From positions 1-49,012 of the forward strand of contig JBGCFY010000142.1 in the NCBI GenBank assembly GCA_045110315.1: a stretch of DNA of 49,012 nt. The letters run 5' to 3'. The translations under genes were made by a program, and so were the position numbers. This stretch comes from CALFBG01 sp045110315 (GTDB taxonomy: Bacteria; Bacteroidota; Bacteroidia; Chitinophagales; Saprospiraceae). Positions 8,844 through 17,660 of this stretch are shown piece after piece; the stretch's first letter is position 1; each line of letters starts with the position of its first letter. The notes under the pieces were generated by a model that searched no databases, was not told the DNA's origin, and saw only the letters and a list, made by a program, of their open reading frames with translations.

Positions 8844-8882
8844 CAAAAAAATTCCGAATCCTCTAGGACGAGGATTCGGAAT
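8844..8882 (-). terminator. Strong intrinsic terminator of S9 peptidase gene
   Basis: A perfect 13-bp stem, ATTCCGAATCCTC (8851-8863) with its complement (8870-8882) and a 6-nt loop. On the minus strand it is followed by seven T. It lies 42 bp beyond the S9 peptidase stop codon. On the plus strand no T run follows. Confidence 0.9.
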
Positions 8883-8924
8883 CTCAAGCTTAATACGTGA
8901 TAATATTACAATTATCGTAAAAAT

Positions 8925-10943
8925 TTATTTCAACGATTTATCTAACCATTCAAAAAATACGCGGTGCCACAATACGCCATTTTGCGGAGACTGCACCCAG
9001 TGTCCTTCTTCTGGAAAATATAAGAATCGACTAGGAATCTTTTGTAACTGCGCAGCTTGAAAAGCTTGCATCCCTTCCCCAATGGGCACCCGAAAATCTT
9101 TCTCGCCGTGAATGACTAAGATTGGAGTATCCCAATTTCGTACATAACGATGTGGCGAGTGCTTCGCATAACTATCCGGAGGCGTATTTCCCCAGTAAGG
9201 TCCTCCAATATCTTGATTAGCAAAAAATAATTCTTCCGTCGTCCCGTACCAACTCTCTAAATTGAACAGCCCACAATGAGAAATAAAAGTCTTAAACCGC
9301 TTATTGTGATTTCCGGCCAACCAATAAACGGAATACCCGCCGTAACTTGCCCCCACAGCACCGAGTCGATTTTCGTCGATGTACGTTTCTCGTTTTGCAT
9401 CATCAATTGCACTAAAATAATCTTTCATCGCTTGTCCACCCCAATCGCCACTAATTTCATCGTTCCATGCTCTACCAAAACTTGGTAAGCCTCTGCGGTT
9501 AGGCGCTACGATAATGTAATCGTTGGCAGCCATTAATTGAAAATTCCATCGATAAGAAAAGAATTGGCTTACCGCAGACTGTGGTCCACCTTGGCAATAT
9601 AATAAAGCTGGATATTTTTTACTCGGATCAAAGTCTGGTGGATAAATCATCCACACCAACATCTCTTTACCATCCGTTGTCTTCACCATCCGTGACTTGA
9701 CTTCCCCCATTTTTAGTTTGCCGAGAGCCGCTTTATTGACGGCGCTAATCATGGTACCAACGCCCGTTTTAGCATCTACTCGAAACAGTTCCGTAGGCAT
9801 TGACATCGTGGTCTTTTGTGCGACAAGTTGATCCGTTCCAGCAATTTTAAATCCATTGTAATTGTGGATTCCTTTCGTCAATTGCTTAATCGTTTTCGCC
9901 GCTGGGTCTAAGCTATAAATTTGATACGTTGCTTGGTTTCCTCCTCTAAAATAAATCGTTTTGCTATCCTTTGACCATTGTGGATGATCACAAGATTGAT
10001 TAAGACCAACCGTAAGTTCTTCCTTCTTTCCCGTCGCCAACTCATAACTAAAAATTCGATTCCGATCTGATTCAAAGCCGGGTGTTTCCATACTGTTCCA
10101 CGCGAGGTATTTTCCGTCGGGCGAAAAGGCAGGTTCCATATCGTAGCCCTTCATACCTTCCGTAATATTTTTCGTTTTTTCGGTCGCTAATTCGTATAAA
10201 TAAATATCCGAATTGGTACTTTCCGCGTATGCTTTTCCACTCAACTTTTTACAGGTGTAAGCAATGTGCTTACCATCCGCACTCCAGCTGATTTGCTCCA
10301 TTCCACCGAAAGGATTCAGCGGAGCATCGTACGCTTCGTCCATTATATTTTTAGGCTCTCCAAAAATTTCTCCATCGCGGTAACCAATATAAAATACGTT
10401 GCTATATTTATAATCGTGCCATTGGTTCCAGTGTCGATACATCAAGTCATCAATGATGCGCGCATTCGCTTTGGGCAAATCTGGATATTTGTCTTTTAAA
10501 TCCTTATCATATTTAACGTCACGAATAAACAGTACGGCATCTCCCATCGGCGACCAAGCATAACCATTGATATCCGTCAAGGCAGATAATTTCTTTTGAT
10601 TGCTTCCTTTTAAATCGACTTCCCAAATTTGACCATCTTGCAAATAACTAATTCGAAATCCATCCGGTCGAAAAAGTGCATTGTATTCCGTTTCTGGGGA
10701 ACGAGTTAATCGTTTTGCTACACCGCCATCCGTTGGTAATAAATACAAATCGGAAGTTCCTTTATTCTCTCCCAAATCATAATATCGAACACTGTATAAA
10801 GTTAGTTTTCCATCGGGCGAAACATCTTGTAAACTTACTCTTCCCAATTCCCAAAGTTTTTCTGGTGTCAAGCGATCATTTTGCGCTCCAACGGAAGTAC
10901 AAAAAGCAAAAACCAGTAAAAGCACTAATTGTTTTTTCATCAT
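8925..10943 (-). CDS. S9 family peptidase (prolyl oligopeptidase/DPP type), secreted
   Basis: A 672-residue serine peptidase. Residues 1-20 are a signal peptide ending near VGAQ, so it acts in the periplasm or outside. Residues about 25-400 are a beta-propeller with TolB/WD40-like blades (repeated SPDGK and SxDGK motifs). The alpha/beta hydrolase domain follows, with nucleophile Ser533 in GASYGGY, Asp616 in KDFRVP and His648 in EEGHW. The family cleaves short peptides, often acylaminoacyl or post-proline bonds, in peptide scavenging. It is a single gene with its own terminator; an AT-rich 284-bp gap separates it from the divergent GH36-like gene. Confidence 0.93.
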   Translation of the reverse strand: MMKKQLVLLLVFAFCTSVGAQNDRLTPEKLWELGRVSLQDVSPDGKLTLYSVRYYDLGENKGTSDLYLLPTDGGVAKRLTRSPETEYNALFRPDGFRISYLQDGQIWEVDLKGSNQKKLSALTDINGYAWSPMGDAVLFIRDVKYDKDLKDKYPDLPKANARIIDDLMYRHWNQWHDYKYSNVFYIGYRDGEIFGEPKNIMDEAYDAPLNPFGGMEQISWSADGKHIAYTCKKLSGKAYAESTNSDIYLYELATEKTKNITEGMKGYDMEPAFSPDGKYLAWNSMETPGFESDRNRIFSYELATGKKEELTVGLNQSCDHPQWSKDSKTIYFRGGNQATYQIYSLDPAAKTIKQLTKGIHNYNGFKIAGTDQLVAQKTTMSMPTELFRVDAKTGVGTMISAVNKAALGKLKMGEVKSRMVKTTDGKEMLVWMIYPPDFDPSKKYPALLYCQGGPQSAVSQFFSYRWNFQLMAANDYIIVAPNRRGLPSFGRAWNDEISGDWGGQAMKDYFSAIDDAKRETYIDENRLGAVGASYGGYSVYWLAGNHNKRFKTFISHCGLFNLESWYGTTEELFFANQDIGGPYWGNTPPDSYAKHSPHRYVRNWDTPILVIHGEKDFRVPIGEGMQAFQAAQLQKIPSRFLYFPEEGHWVQSPQNGVLWHRVFFEWLDKSLK

Positions 10944-11227
10944 TATTTTATTTTTTAAACGATTGCACGATTAAGTTAGCATAAGATTAATACACAGTAT
11001 AATTAGTTAAAGTTTTTGGGAGGCTTTAGGCCGAACTAAAAAATTATTTTAAGTGAAAAATCTCTACTTCCAAAGATAGCAATCTTTGGCATTCTCAAAG
11101 CTATTCCACTAAGCTTTTAACGAGATACCTAAGTAAGTACTCGGACACAAATAAAGAATTAAAGCTGAAATTACTTTGGAGATACTCTGCGGGAAGGCTA
11201 TCTTGTACGAATACTAAAAAAATATCT

Positions 11228-12940
11228 GTGCAACTTCAACAAACGATTCTAAGAGACCAAACAGCAAGCTTCGAACTTCCCCTTGGAAAAATGTCTTTCT
11301 TTGACAACTTTTACGTCGATTACCAGTTTCAAGATACTGGAACTTATCAACGTTACCAACTCACCATTCATCCAAAAGAAGATTTTGTCTTACAGGAATT
11401 AAAGCTAGTTTTTTCACAAACCATGCAACCAAGCGATTCCGTATTTTGCAATGGTTTTCAGTCTGCTTCGGAAAGTCGAATTTTTAATTTTCAAGAACAA
11501 AAAAACTGGCGTGATCGGCTTACTCAATGGCTCCGCCCTACCGAAGAAAGTATTTATCTCAAAGCCCTACAACCCGCCAAAGCACAACTTCAAAGCTGGA
11601 CTTACGCCTATCTTCCGCAAGGCAAACAAGTACAATTTATTGGTTCTTTGCAAGAACAAACTGGCTTTACGCTAATCGAGTTTGATCCAACACAAAATCA
11701 AATTGTTGTCCGTAAGGATTGTGCAGGTTTACAATTAAGTCATTCTTTTAAAATATTGGACCTACTCGTTTTCAAAGGTAAGCAAGAAGCTGCTTTCCAA
11801 CAATTCTTTTCACTCCAAGAAATTCAACCACTTCCCGAACGTTCTTGGATTGGATGGACGAGTAGTTCCCATTCTCCAAATCATACTGCAGCTTATTTGC
11901 TCAAAAATTTGGAAGCCCTCCAAAAGCGGGAGTTAACACTTGACTTCGTTCAGTTTAGCTATGGTTATCAGCAAGCAATTGGGGATTGGCTGGATATTCA
12001 AGATAAATTTCCCGATGGTCTTTCGCCTTTAGTTTCCAACATTCAGGCAATCGGATCAAAAGCGAGCATTTGCTTCGCGCCTTTTGTTTGCGAAGCAAAA
12101 TCTAAGCTTTTCCAGCAACGCAAAACTTGGTTGCTTAAGGACGACCAAGGAAATTTCGTAACCATTACCCAACCTTCCCTAAGCCCAGAAAAATTATACG
12201 TCTTAGATTTTTATCAAGAAGATTTTCAACAGCACTTGACAGGGATTTGTTACACCTTTCTCAGCAAGTGGGGATTTGAGTGCCTGCATTTTGATTTGTT
12301 ATACGCCGTTTGTTTACACCCTCGCCCGAATAAAACGCGCGGGCAAATTATGAGTGAAGCCGTAAAGTTTTTGCAAGCTCAAGTTGGGGAACAATTAAGT
12401 TGGGCAGATGCCGTTCCTTTGGGGGCTTGTTTTGGGAAAGTAGATTTTTGTAATTTGGGTGGGCGACAGTTAGCACATTGGTCGATTAATTGGCGCGAGA
12501 AGTTGCTAAGTCCTTCCGCTGATCATACCCTCATCACCTTACGCAATTATTTTAGTCGGTGGGCAATTGGTAACAAAGCGTTCTTAAGTGCTACGCCTCC
12601 ACTCAGTTTGATTGATCATCAAAATCCAATCTTAAGTCAGCAACAAACAACCTTGCTTACCATCCAATGTTTACTCAGCCCATTGTGGCACCTCGATGAT
12701 GATTTGTCTGGGTACTCCGTCGAACAATGGGCAGAATTTGAAGGTGCGCTGCAATGGCGAAACGCTAAAGTCGAAAAGATAGCAATCATCGCAGCAGATA
12801 TTTATACGATTGCTTTTAAGAAGGAAAATCAGACTTACCTGGCTGTTTGTAATCTTAATCCAACGGCTAAGCAAGTCAATCTCAAATCCCTACAACTGGA
12901 TCTAGAAGCCTGTGAAAGTTTGATTTTACAAATTAAGTAG
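11228..12940 (+). CDS. GH36-like (alpha-galactosidase family) protein, likely altered active site
   Basis: A 570-residue cytoplasmic protein starting at GTG. The N-terminal half is a beta-sandwich; the TIM barrel begins near RSWIGWTSSS. The string FDLLYA places Asp356 where GH36 enzymes have the nucleophile (KIDFLFAG in Thermotoga alpha-galactosidase). Fifty-seven residues later, DFCNLGGRQLAHW aligns with the acid/base loop of those enzymes (MRIGPDTAPFW), but Arg413 stands where the acid/base Asp is expected. It may therefore be a non-hydrolytic sugar binder, a transglycosylase-like enzyme or an enzyme using another residue. No transporter or sugar regulator is adjacent. Family call is good; activity is doubtful. 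Confidence 0.75.
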   Translation: MQLQQTILRDQTASFELPLGKMSFFDNFYVDYQFQDTGTYQRYQLTIHPKEDFVLQELKLVFSQTMQPSDSVFCNGFQSASESRIFNFQEQKNWRDRLTQWLRPTEESIYLKALQPAKAQLQSWTYAYLPQGKQVQFIGSLQEQTGFTLIEFDPTQNQIVVRKDCAGLQLSHSFKILDLLVFKGKQEAAFQQFFSLQEIQPLPERSWIGWTSSSHSPNHTAAYLLKNLEALQKRELTLDFVQFSYGYQQAIGDWLDIQDKFPDGLSPLVSNIQAIGSKASICFAPFVCEAKSKLFQQRKTWLLKDDQGNFVTITQPSLSPEKLYVLDFYQEDFQQHLTGICYTFLSKWGFECLHFDLLYAVCLHPRPNKTRGQIMSEAVKFLQAQVGEQLSWADAVPLGACFGKVDFCNLGGRQLAHWSINWREKLLSPSADHTLITLRNYFSRWAIGNKAFLSATPPLSLIDHQNPILSQQQTTLLTIQCLLSPLWHLDDDLSGYSVEQWAEFEGALQWRNAKVEKIAIIAADIYTIAFKKENQTYLAVCNLNPTAKQVNLKSLQLDLEACESLILQIK

Positions 12941-13005
12941 CACCGATAATTTTGTTGTAAAGCGATTTCAATTTGCATAGAATTTTCTATCAGCCTGATT
13001 TGCTT

Positions 13006-14670
13006 TTAGTATTTCTTTAATTGAGAAAGCGGATTTTTTTCTTGCACCACTCTACGTGCTGCATCTACGACCGGATCTTTATCGTTTTTCACTTTGTAGT
13101 ATCCTTTGTCTCCAAAAAGTTGTTTGGCAAGTCTTGTCTTTAACAATTGTGCTAAAGCTGCTCGGCAAGTATCAAACTTTGCTTCGTCGCGTTCTACACC
13201 ATTTTCTACCGCATAACTTAATAAATCATCCATTCCAGCCGCAGCAATATTATAAGATTTTGAAAAATCTTCTAAGCTATATGCTTCGAGTTTAGTCTTG
13301 TGCTTTTCGAAATACCGATAAGAGAATTTCAACAAATGTTGTCGCACTTTGAGGTAATAATCATTCATCACAATTGAATCTAGCGGAATAAATAAATCAG
13401 GAGTAATTCCTCCTCCTCCATAAACCACCCGACCCTGCGCCGTGTAAAACTTAGTGGTGTCAAGTACGTGGATACTATCTTTTGTATATAATTCTCCCGA
13501 CTCGAAACGATCGTAAACATCATTCCCATAATTGTCGATATCCGAATACGATTTTTGAATCAAGCGCTTCGAAGGGGTATAATAACGAGCTACCGTTAAG
13601 CGCAAAGCAGAACCGTCTTTCAGGTCGTATTGTTCTTGCACTAAGCCTTTACCGTAAGACCGACGCCCAATCACGACGCCACGATCCCAATCCTGAACAG
13701 CCCCCGCTAAGATCTCACTTGCAGAAGCAGAGCCTTCGTCGATCAACAAGGCTACATTTCCAATTTGATAAAAATTCTTACCGGTCGTTTCATATTCATT
13801 TCGTCGGACGGAACTTCCTTCTGTGTACACTAGTAATTTATCTTTTTGATCAAAAAGCTGGTTTAGGATATTGGTGGCTTGTTGTAAGTATCCTCCCGGA
13901 TTTTGACGCAGATCAATCACCAGATGTTTCATGTCTTGCTTTTCCACGAGTTCTTCTAAATATTTCATAAACTCTTTGTAAGTCGTAGCGCTAAAGCGAC
14001 TCACCTTAATATAGCCTGTTTCCGGATCAAGCATATAACCTACATCTACGCTATTAATTGGGATTCGGTCACGAGTGATGGTAAAATCCTTAAGGGTTGC
14101 TTCGTCTAATCGTTTAATTCCAACTTTGACCGTAGTTCCTTTTTCTCCTCTCAGTTTATCAATAATCTTTTCTCTGTCCATCTTTACCCCGGCTACAATT
14201 GTATCTTCAATTTGAACAATTTTGTCACCGGGCAGAATACCCACTTGCTCCGAAGGACCACCCGACATTGGCGTAACCACCATTATCGTATCTTCAAGGA
14301 AAAGAAACTCGATACCTACCCCCTCGAAGTTACCTTCCATTTGTTCGTTCACATCAATTAATTCCTTTGCGGGAATGTAACTCGAATGTGGATCTAGATC
14401 AGATAAAACTTCTTCGATTGCATTTTCGATCAATTTTTCTCGATCCACGTCCTCTACGTATTGCGATTCGATGTAACGAATGACTTCCTCTACGCGTCCC
14501 GCTTCTCCTCGGGTACCAACTATTTTGCTACCGTCTTGCTTAATTTGCACAACCGGACTCGACTTTTGCAATTTCATTCCAATGAACATACCGCCCGCCA
14601 AGACCACGGAAAAAATTAGCGGCAACCAAATATTTAATTTGTTGGAAGAATTTTCTGTTTGATTTATCAT
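13006..14670 (-). CDS. S41 family C-terminal processing protease (CtpA/Prc type)
   Basis: A membrane-anchored serine protease with an N-terminal membrane segment (NIWLPLIFSVVLAGGMFIGM), an N-terminal helical region, a PDZ domain (GVGIEFLFLEDTIMVVTPMS) and the peptidase core. The Ser-Lys dyad is Ser in GSASASEI and Lys in YGKG, 25 residues apart as in Prc. I chose the ATG at 14670, giving 554 residues (Ser316, Lys341), because the protein then begins with the usual short tail and single anchor. An in-frame ATG at 14802 would add 44 hydrophobic residues (Ser360, Lys385). The family processes envelope proteins by recognising C-terminal tails. Confidence 0.9.
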   Translation of the reverse strand: MINQTENSSNKLNIWLPLIFSVVLAGGMFIGMKLQKSSPVVQIKQDGSKIVGTRGEAGRVEEVIRYIESQYVEDVDREKLIENAIEEVLSDLDPHSSYIPAKELIDVNEQMEGNFEGVGIEFLFLEDTIMVVTPMSGGPSEQVGILPGDKIVQIEDTIVAGVKMDREKIIDKLRGEKGTTVKVGIKRLDEATLKDFTITRDRIPINSVDVGYMLDPETGYIKVSRFSATTYKEFMKYLEELVEKQDMKHLVIDLRQNPGGYLQQATNILNQLFDQKDKLLVYTEGSSVRRNEYETTGKNFYQIGNVALLIDEGSASASEILAGAVQDWDRGVVIGRRSYGKGLVQEQYDLKDGSALRLTVARYYTPSKRLIQKSYSDIDNYGNDVYDRFESGELYTKDSIHVLDTTKFYTAQGRVVYGGGGITPDLFIPLDSIVMNDYYLKVRQHLLKFSYRYFEKHKTKLEAYSLEDFSKSYNIAAAGMDDLLSYAVENGVERDEAKFDTCRAALAQLLKTRLAKQLFGDKGYYKVKNDKDPVVDAARRVVQEKNPLSQLKKY

Positions 14671-15560
14671 ATAAATAAGGTATCCAAAAGTTGTAAATGC
14701 AAAGACAAATAAAGGCTGAAGTTGTTTAAAATGTGCTCCTGATAGGCAAATTAAGACAACAAATAGAAAAAGAAGGCAATGTTTTAAGCTTCCCTCCACC
14801 AACTTTCTACAAAAAAAGGAAATTGTACTTGCTTGAACAAATTTGTTCTTAAGTAAAACGTTTTTTCGGCTAATTCGTTGTAATTTAAAACAACTTCTTC
14901 AAGCTATCTTCAAATTTTCGGGTTTGAGCACTTCAAACTATACCCCAAATACTAAACACTCATCTTAATAACAAATAGCAATCTCTTTTTGCGAGACGAC
15001 AATCAAGTTGTTTTATAAAATAAAATCACAATAAGTGCCAATCCAAATTGATGACCATTCAATTGTTGCTTAGGACAAACTGGATTACAGCATTTTAAAA
15101 CAATTTCTATAAAAAAATACAAGAACAATCTACAAGCTTAGAACGTTACTGTTAATAATTTTCACTTTACTTGATTAGCTACAACGTCCAAAAGTACAGA
15201 GACTTAGCTCATTTTTCCTTTACACGCTCGGTTAAACGCTTCTAAAGCTCTACAATGGGCGAAATCATTTGTTATATTAATAATTAAAATTAGAAATAAT
15301 CACCATATATTTTTGTCAATATCAAAACAAAAAGAGAAATTTGAAAAAAAATTATAGTGTTTTAACCTTGAAGTTGTTTTAAAATGGAGGTTGAAATTAG
15401 TTGTAAGCGTTTGGTTTTCAAGAGGAAGCTCCATTTTAAAACAACTACATTATAAATAAAACAGAATTAGGCATTTACCAAACAATTAAGTTAAACAGAA
15501 TTTTCAAACTGTGATTTTTTTGTCGCAAATGAAGAAATTAACTAACAGAAATACCGCTCA
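14671..15560. other. Long AT-rich gene-free region
   Basis: Divergent upstream region of the S41 protease and the Lrp-type regulator. It holds an inverted-repeat element at 15372-15446 and scattered single ends of the GTTGTTTTAAAA type (about 14882 and 15004). No gene or RNA was recognised. Confidence 0.5.
15372..15446. repeat. Short inverted-repeat element with 17-bp ends
   Basis: A perfect 17-bp terminal inverted repeat, AGTTGTTTTAAAATGGA (15372-15388) and its complement (15430-15446), around a 41-bp core. The left 64 bases nearly match 349-412, where the element is longer. This copy looks like the internally deleted version. It lies 114 bp before the Lrp-type gene. Confidence 0.75.
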
Positions 15561-16034
15561 ATGAATAAACCAATCGATATTGATCAGATAGATAGGGAGA
15601 TTCTTTCCATCCTGATGCAAGATGCAGATATTCCTTTTACTAAGATTGCCCAAAAAATTCACGTCTCTGGAGGAACGGTTCACGTTCGTATGAAAAAGCT
15701 CAAAGAGGTGTTAGGAATTGTCCAAGGCGCTCGTTTGGAAATTGATTATACGAAATTAGGCTATGACATTTGTGCCTTTCTCGGTATTTACTTAGATAAA
15801 AGTTCGCTATACGAAGAAGTTGCCGAAGAATTAAAACGGATTCCAGAAGTCGTCAGCGCCCATTATACTACGGGTAACTATAGCATTTTTGCCAAAATCA
15901 TCTGTAAAGATACCAAGCATTTAAGAGTCGTTTTGCACGACAAAATCCAAAAGATATCAGGTATTCAACGGACCGAAACTTTCATCTCCTTAGAAGAAAG
16001 TATTAACCGTCCTATCGACATTATCAGTGAGTAA
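15561..16034 (+). CDS. Lrp/AsnC family transcriptional regulator
   Basis: A 157-residue regulator of standard length. The N-terminal AsnC helix-turn-helix spans about residues 5-60 (IDREILSILMQDADIPFTKIA, SGGTVHVRMKKL). The C-terminal RAM ligand-binding domain is at about 68-145 (GYDICAFLGIYLD, VVSAHYTTGNYSIFAKIICKD). The family senses amino acids or related small molecules and forms octamers. The EGL-type ligand loop is replaced by TGNYSIF, typical of Bacteroidota members. Its TAA stop overlaps the left border of a TA-flanked mobile element (16032-16197). Confidence 0.92.
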   Translation: MNKPIDIDQIDREILSILMQDADIPFTKIAQKIHVSGGTVHVRMKKLKEVLGIVQGARLEIDYTKLGYDICAFLGIYLDKSSLYEEVAEELKRIPEVVSAHYTTGNYSIFAKIICKDTKHLRVVLHDKIQKISGIQRTETFISLEESINRPIDIISE

Positions 16035-16197
16035 GTACCAAGACAAATTAACTCACTTATTAACTTGCACTATCTTTTGAACAGTCTCTTCGTTGCTCAA
16101 AGCCTTCCTAAGCAAAGGCTTAGGGCGGTTTTCACGCCTCAATACTGTCCAAAATCTAACACAATTCAATGGTAAAATAATTTTGTCTTGGTACTTA
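16032..16197. mobile_element. TA-flanked MITE-like element, copy 1 (166 bp)
   Basis: It begins TAAGTACCAAGACAAA and ends TTTGTCTTGGTACTTA, so the ends are inverted and flanked by TA, as for IS630/Tc1-mariner-type insertions. An internal hairpin CCTAAGC-AAAG-GCTTAGG lies at 16107-16124. No open reading frame. It is the same length as, and nearly identical in reverse complement to, 48193-48358; shorter copies are at 40654-40768 and 48510-48558. Confidence 0.8.
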
Positions 16198-16561
16198 ATT
16201 TTTCATAAATTGAAGTGGAATAATAATTGCCATTATATATAATAGCGTTACCATTTGACTACAGGAAAACTGGAAAATAGTCTTAATTAACGTTTTTTTA
16301 AGAGAAGTTTCGAGCTTTGTTCATATTGGGAAGTCGTAGTTTTACGTTTTATAAAGGCTACTCGGAAGTGATTTTGTGGCTTATAATGAGGAAAAACGAA
16401 GAATCATTATACTGGATTAATCCTGAAGTTGTTTAAAAACTCCAAAAACATTTACGAATTGGTCTTTTCATCCAACTTCAATATAACTTTGATACTTCGA
16501 CTCAAAAGACAAAATTCCCCGTAAAACCCCAAATTGATAGAATTTTAAACAACCGCTAAAT
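16198..16561. other. Gene-free region with a second repeat
   Basis: AT-rich stretch between the MITE-like copy and the secreted-protein gene. Its right half is the repeat at 16425-16553; the left half holds nothing recognisable. Confidence 0.45.
16425..16553. repeat. Dispersed repeat with GTTGTTTAAAA ends
   Basis: GTTGTTTAAAA at 16428-16438 is mirrored exactly by TTTTAAACAAC at 16543-16553. The first ~45 bases match the reverse complement of 42137-42181 (…AAACTCCAAAAA…TTTACGAATTG). The inner part differs. It ends 8 bp before the ATG of the next gene, so it may supply that gene's 5' leader. Confidence 0.65.
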
Positions 16562-17509
16562 ATGAATAAGACCTTATTGGTTTCGCTTTTTTCCTTTGTT
16601 CTTCTGCTCTTAGTTCAAACGAGTGTTGCCCAAGTTGCTCACGTTGATATTCTATCCCCTTCTGTTCCCAAACCACCGCAAGATACACTACAAACTTCCG
16701 CACCAGCTTACCAAGGTTACCGACTCCATCTCACCCGTTTTACCATTTTAAAAAAGAAGAAAAAAAGTATCAAACTCAAATATACGGCCATCAATACGGG
16801 TAGAGAAGCGCTCAATTTGGGCAAGAAAAATGTTCCGCCTCAAGTACTCATTGATTTCGACGACGATTTTGCCGAATCGGATCTTGCAGCTTACGAAACG
16901 GAGATTCGCAAACAGATTTTAGCAGAAGAACTAAAATTAGCTCCAGGAGAATTGGCCTTTAATCGCAGCTTCAAATTATCCCTTTCTAAAGATAAAATTA
17001 AAAAAGCCGAAAAAGAGGAGAAGGAAGAAATTGGTTTCACCCTCAATGTAGGCAGTGGTTCTACTGATCAAAATTACCTTGATAAAAACTTTTGCTCGGA
17101 TCTTAGCTTCGATACCATCTACGTACTCAAAAAATCAAAGCATTCCATCACTTTGGGATACACGCTTAGTAATTACGGAAAAGGTCCCGCGACGATGTTT
17201 GGCACAAAGCCCGTAGAAGCAGATAACGTCGCCATCAAAGCTTATCTCGCTGCTACTGGCAAATTGACGAGAGGCTCACTCGCCATCGGAGGAGCTTTTA
17301 TTACCAAAGGCCTGAAAGATGAAAAAGGATTGCTACAACCTCAAGAATCCTACACGGGAACGATCAAATTAAACCTCCGTGAAATGACGCGCTTCACGCC
17401 ACATATCGTACTCGACCTAGATGTTTATGGTACTTTAAGGGAATGTAATGAACGTAATAATACCCGCGCCATTCTCATCGGCGAAGCCTTAGATTTCAAC
17501 AACAACTAG
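16562..17509 (+). CDS. Secreted protein with two CARDB-like domains, unknown function
   Basis: A 315-residue protein with a clear signal peptide (about residues 1-23, ending TSVAQ). Two similar beta-rich halves follow. The first (about 48-150) has SIKLKYTAINTGREALNLG; the second (about 178-310) has SITLGYTLSNYGKGPATMFG and ends with VYGTLRECNERNNTRAI, the typical last strand of CARDB adhesion-type domains. I infer a duplicated beta-sandwich exported to the periplasm or surface. A Lys/Glu-rich linker separates the halves. No enzyme motif is visible. Neighbours give no functional clue. Confidence 0.75.
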   Translation: MNKTLLVSLFSFVLLLLVQTSVAQVAHVDILSPSVPKPPQDTLQTSAPAYQGYRLHLTRFTILKKKKKSIKLKYTAINTGREALNLGKKNVPPQVLIDFDDDFAESDLAAYETEIRKQILAEELKLAPGELAFNRSFKLSLSKDKIKKAEKEEKEEIGFTLNVGSGSTDQNYLDKNFCSDLSFDTIYVLKKSKHSITLGYTLSNYGKGPATMFGTKPVEADNVAIKAYLAATGKLTRGSLAIGGAFITKGLKDEKGLLQPQESYTGTIKLNLREMTRFTPHIVLDLDVYGTLRECNERNNTRAILIGEALDFNNN

Positions 17510-17556
17510 TTTTTTTTTCCAAAATAATTCCGAAAAGCACTACGCTACAAATAAAA

Positions 17557-17592
17557 AATGTCCCGAATCTTCTATGGAAGAAAATCCGAGAC
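17557..17592 (-). terminator. Probable terminator of GAPDH gene
   Basis: Read on the minus strand, GTCTCGGATTTTCTTC, CATA and GAAGATTCGGGAC form an imperfect stem (closing GTCTCG/CGGGAC and inner CTTC/GAAG) followed by ATTTTTTATTT. It lies about 70 bp after the GAPDH stop codon. Confidence 0.55.
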
Positions 17593-17660
17593 AAATTATT
17601 ATTTCTTATGCTTTAAGCAAGCCAATCTAATCGACTGCCTGATTTCCACTTTAATCGTTA

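Noticed and set aside
13482..13970. Open frame of 162 codons on the plus strand
   Set aside because: It lies wholly antisense to the S41 protease core, whose motifs are intact; the translation has no recognisable domain.
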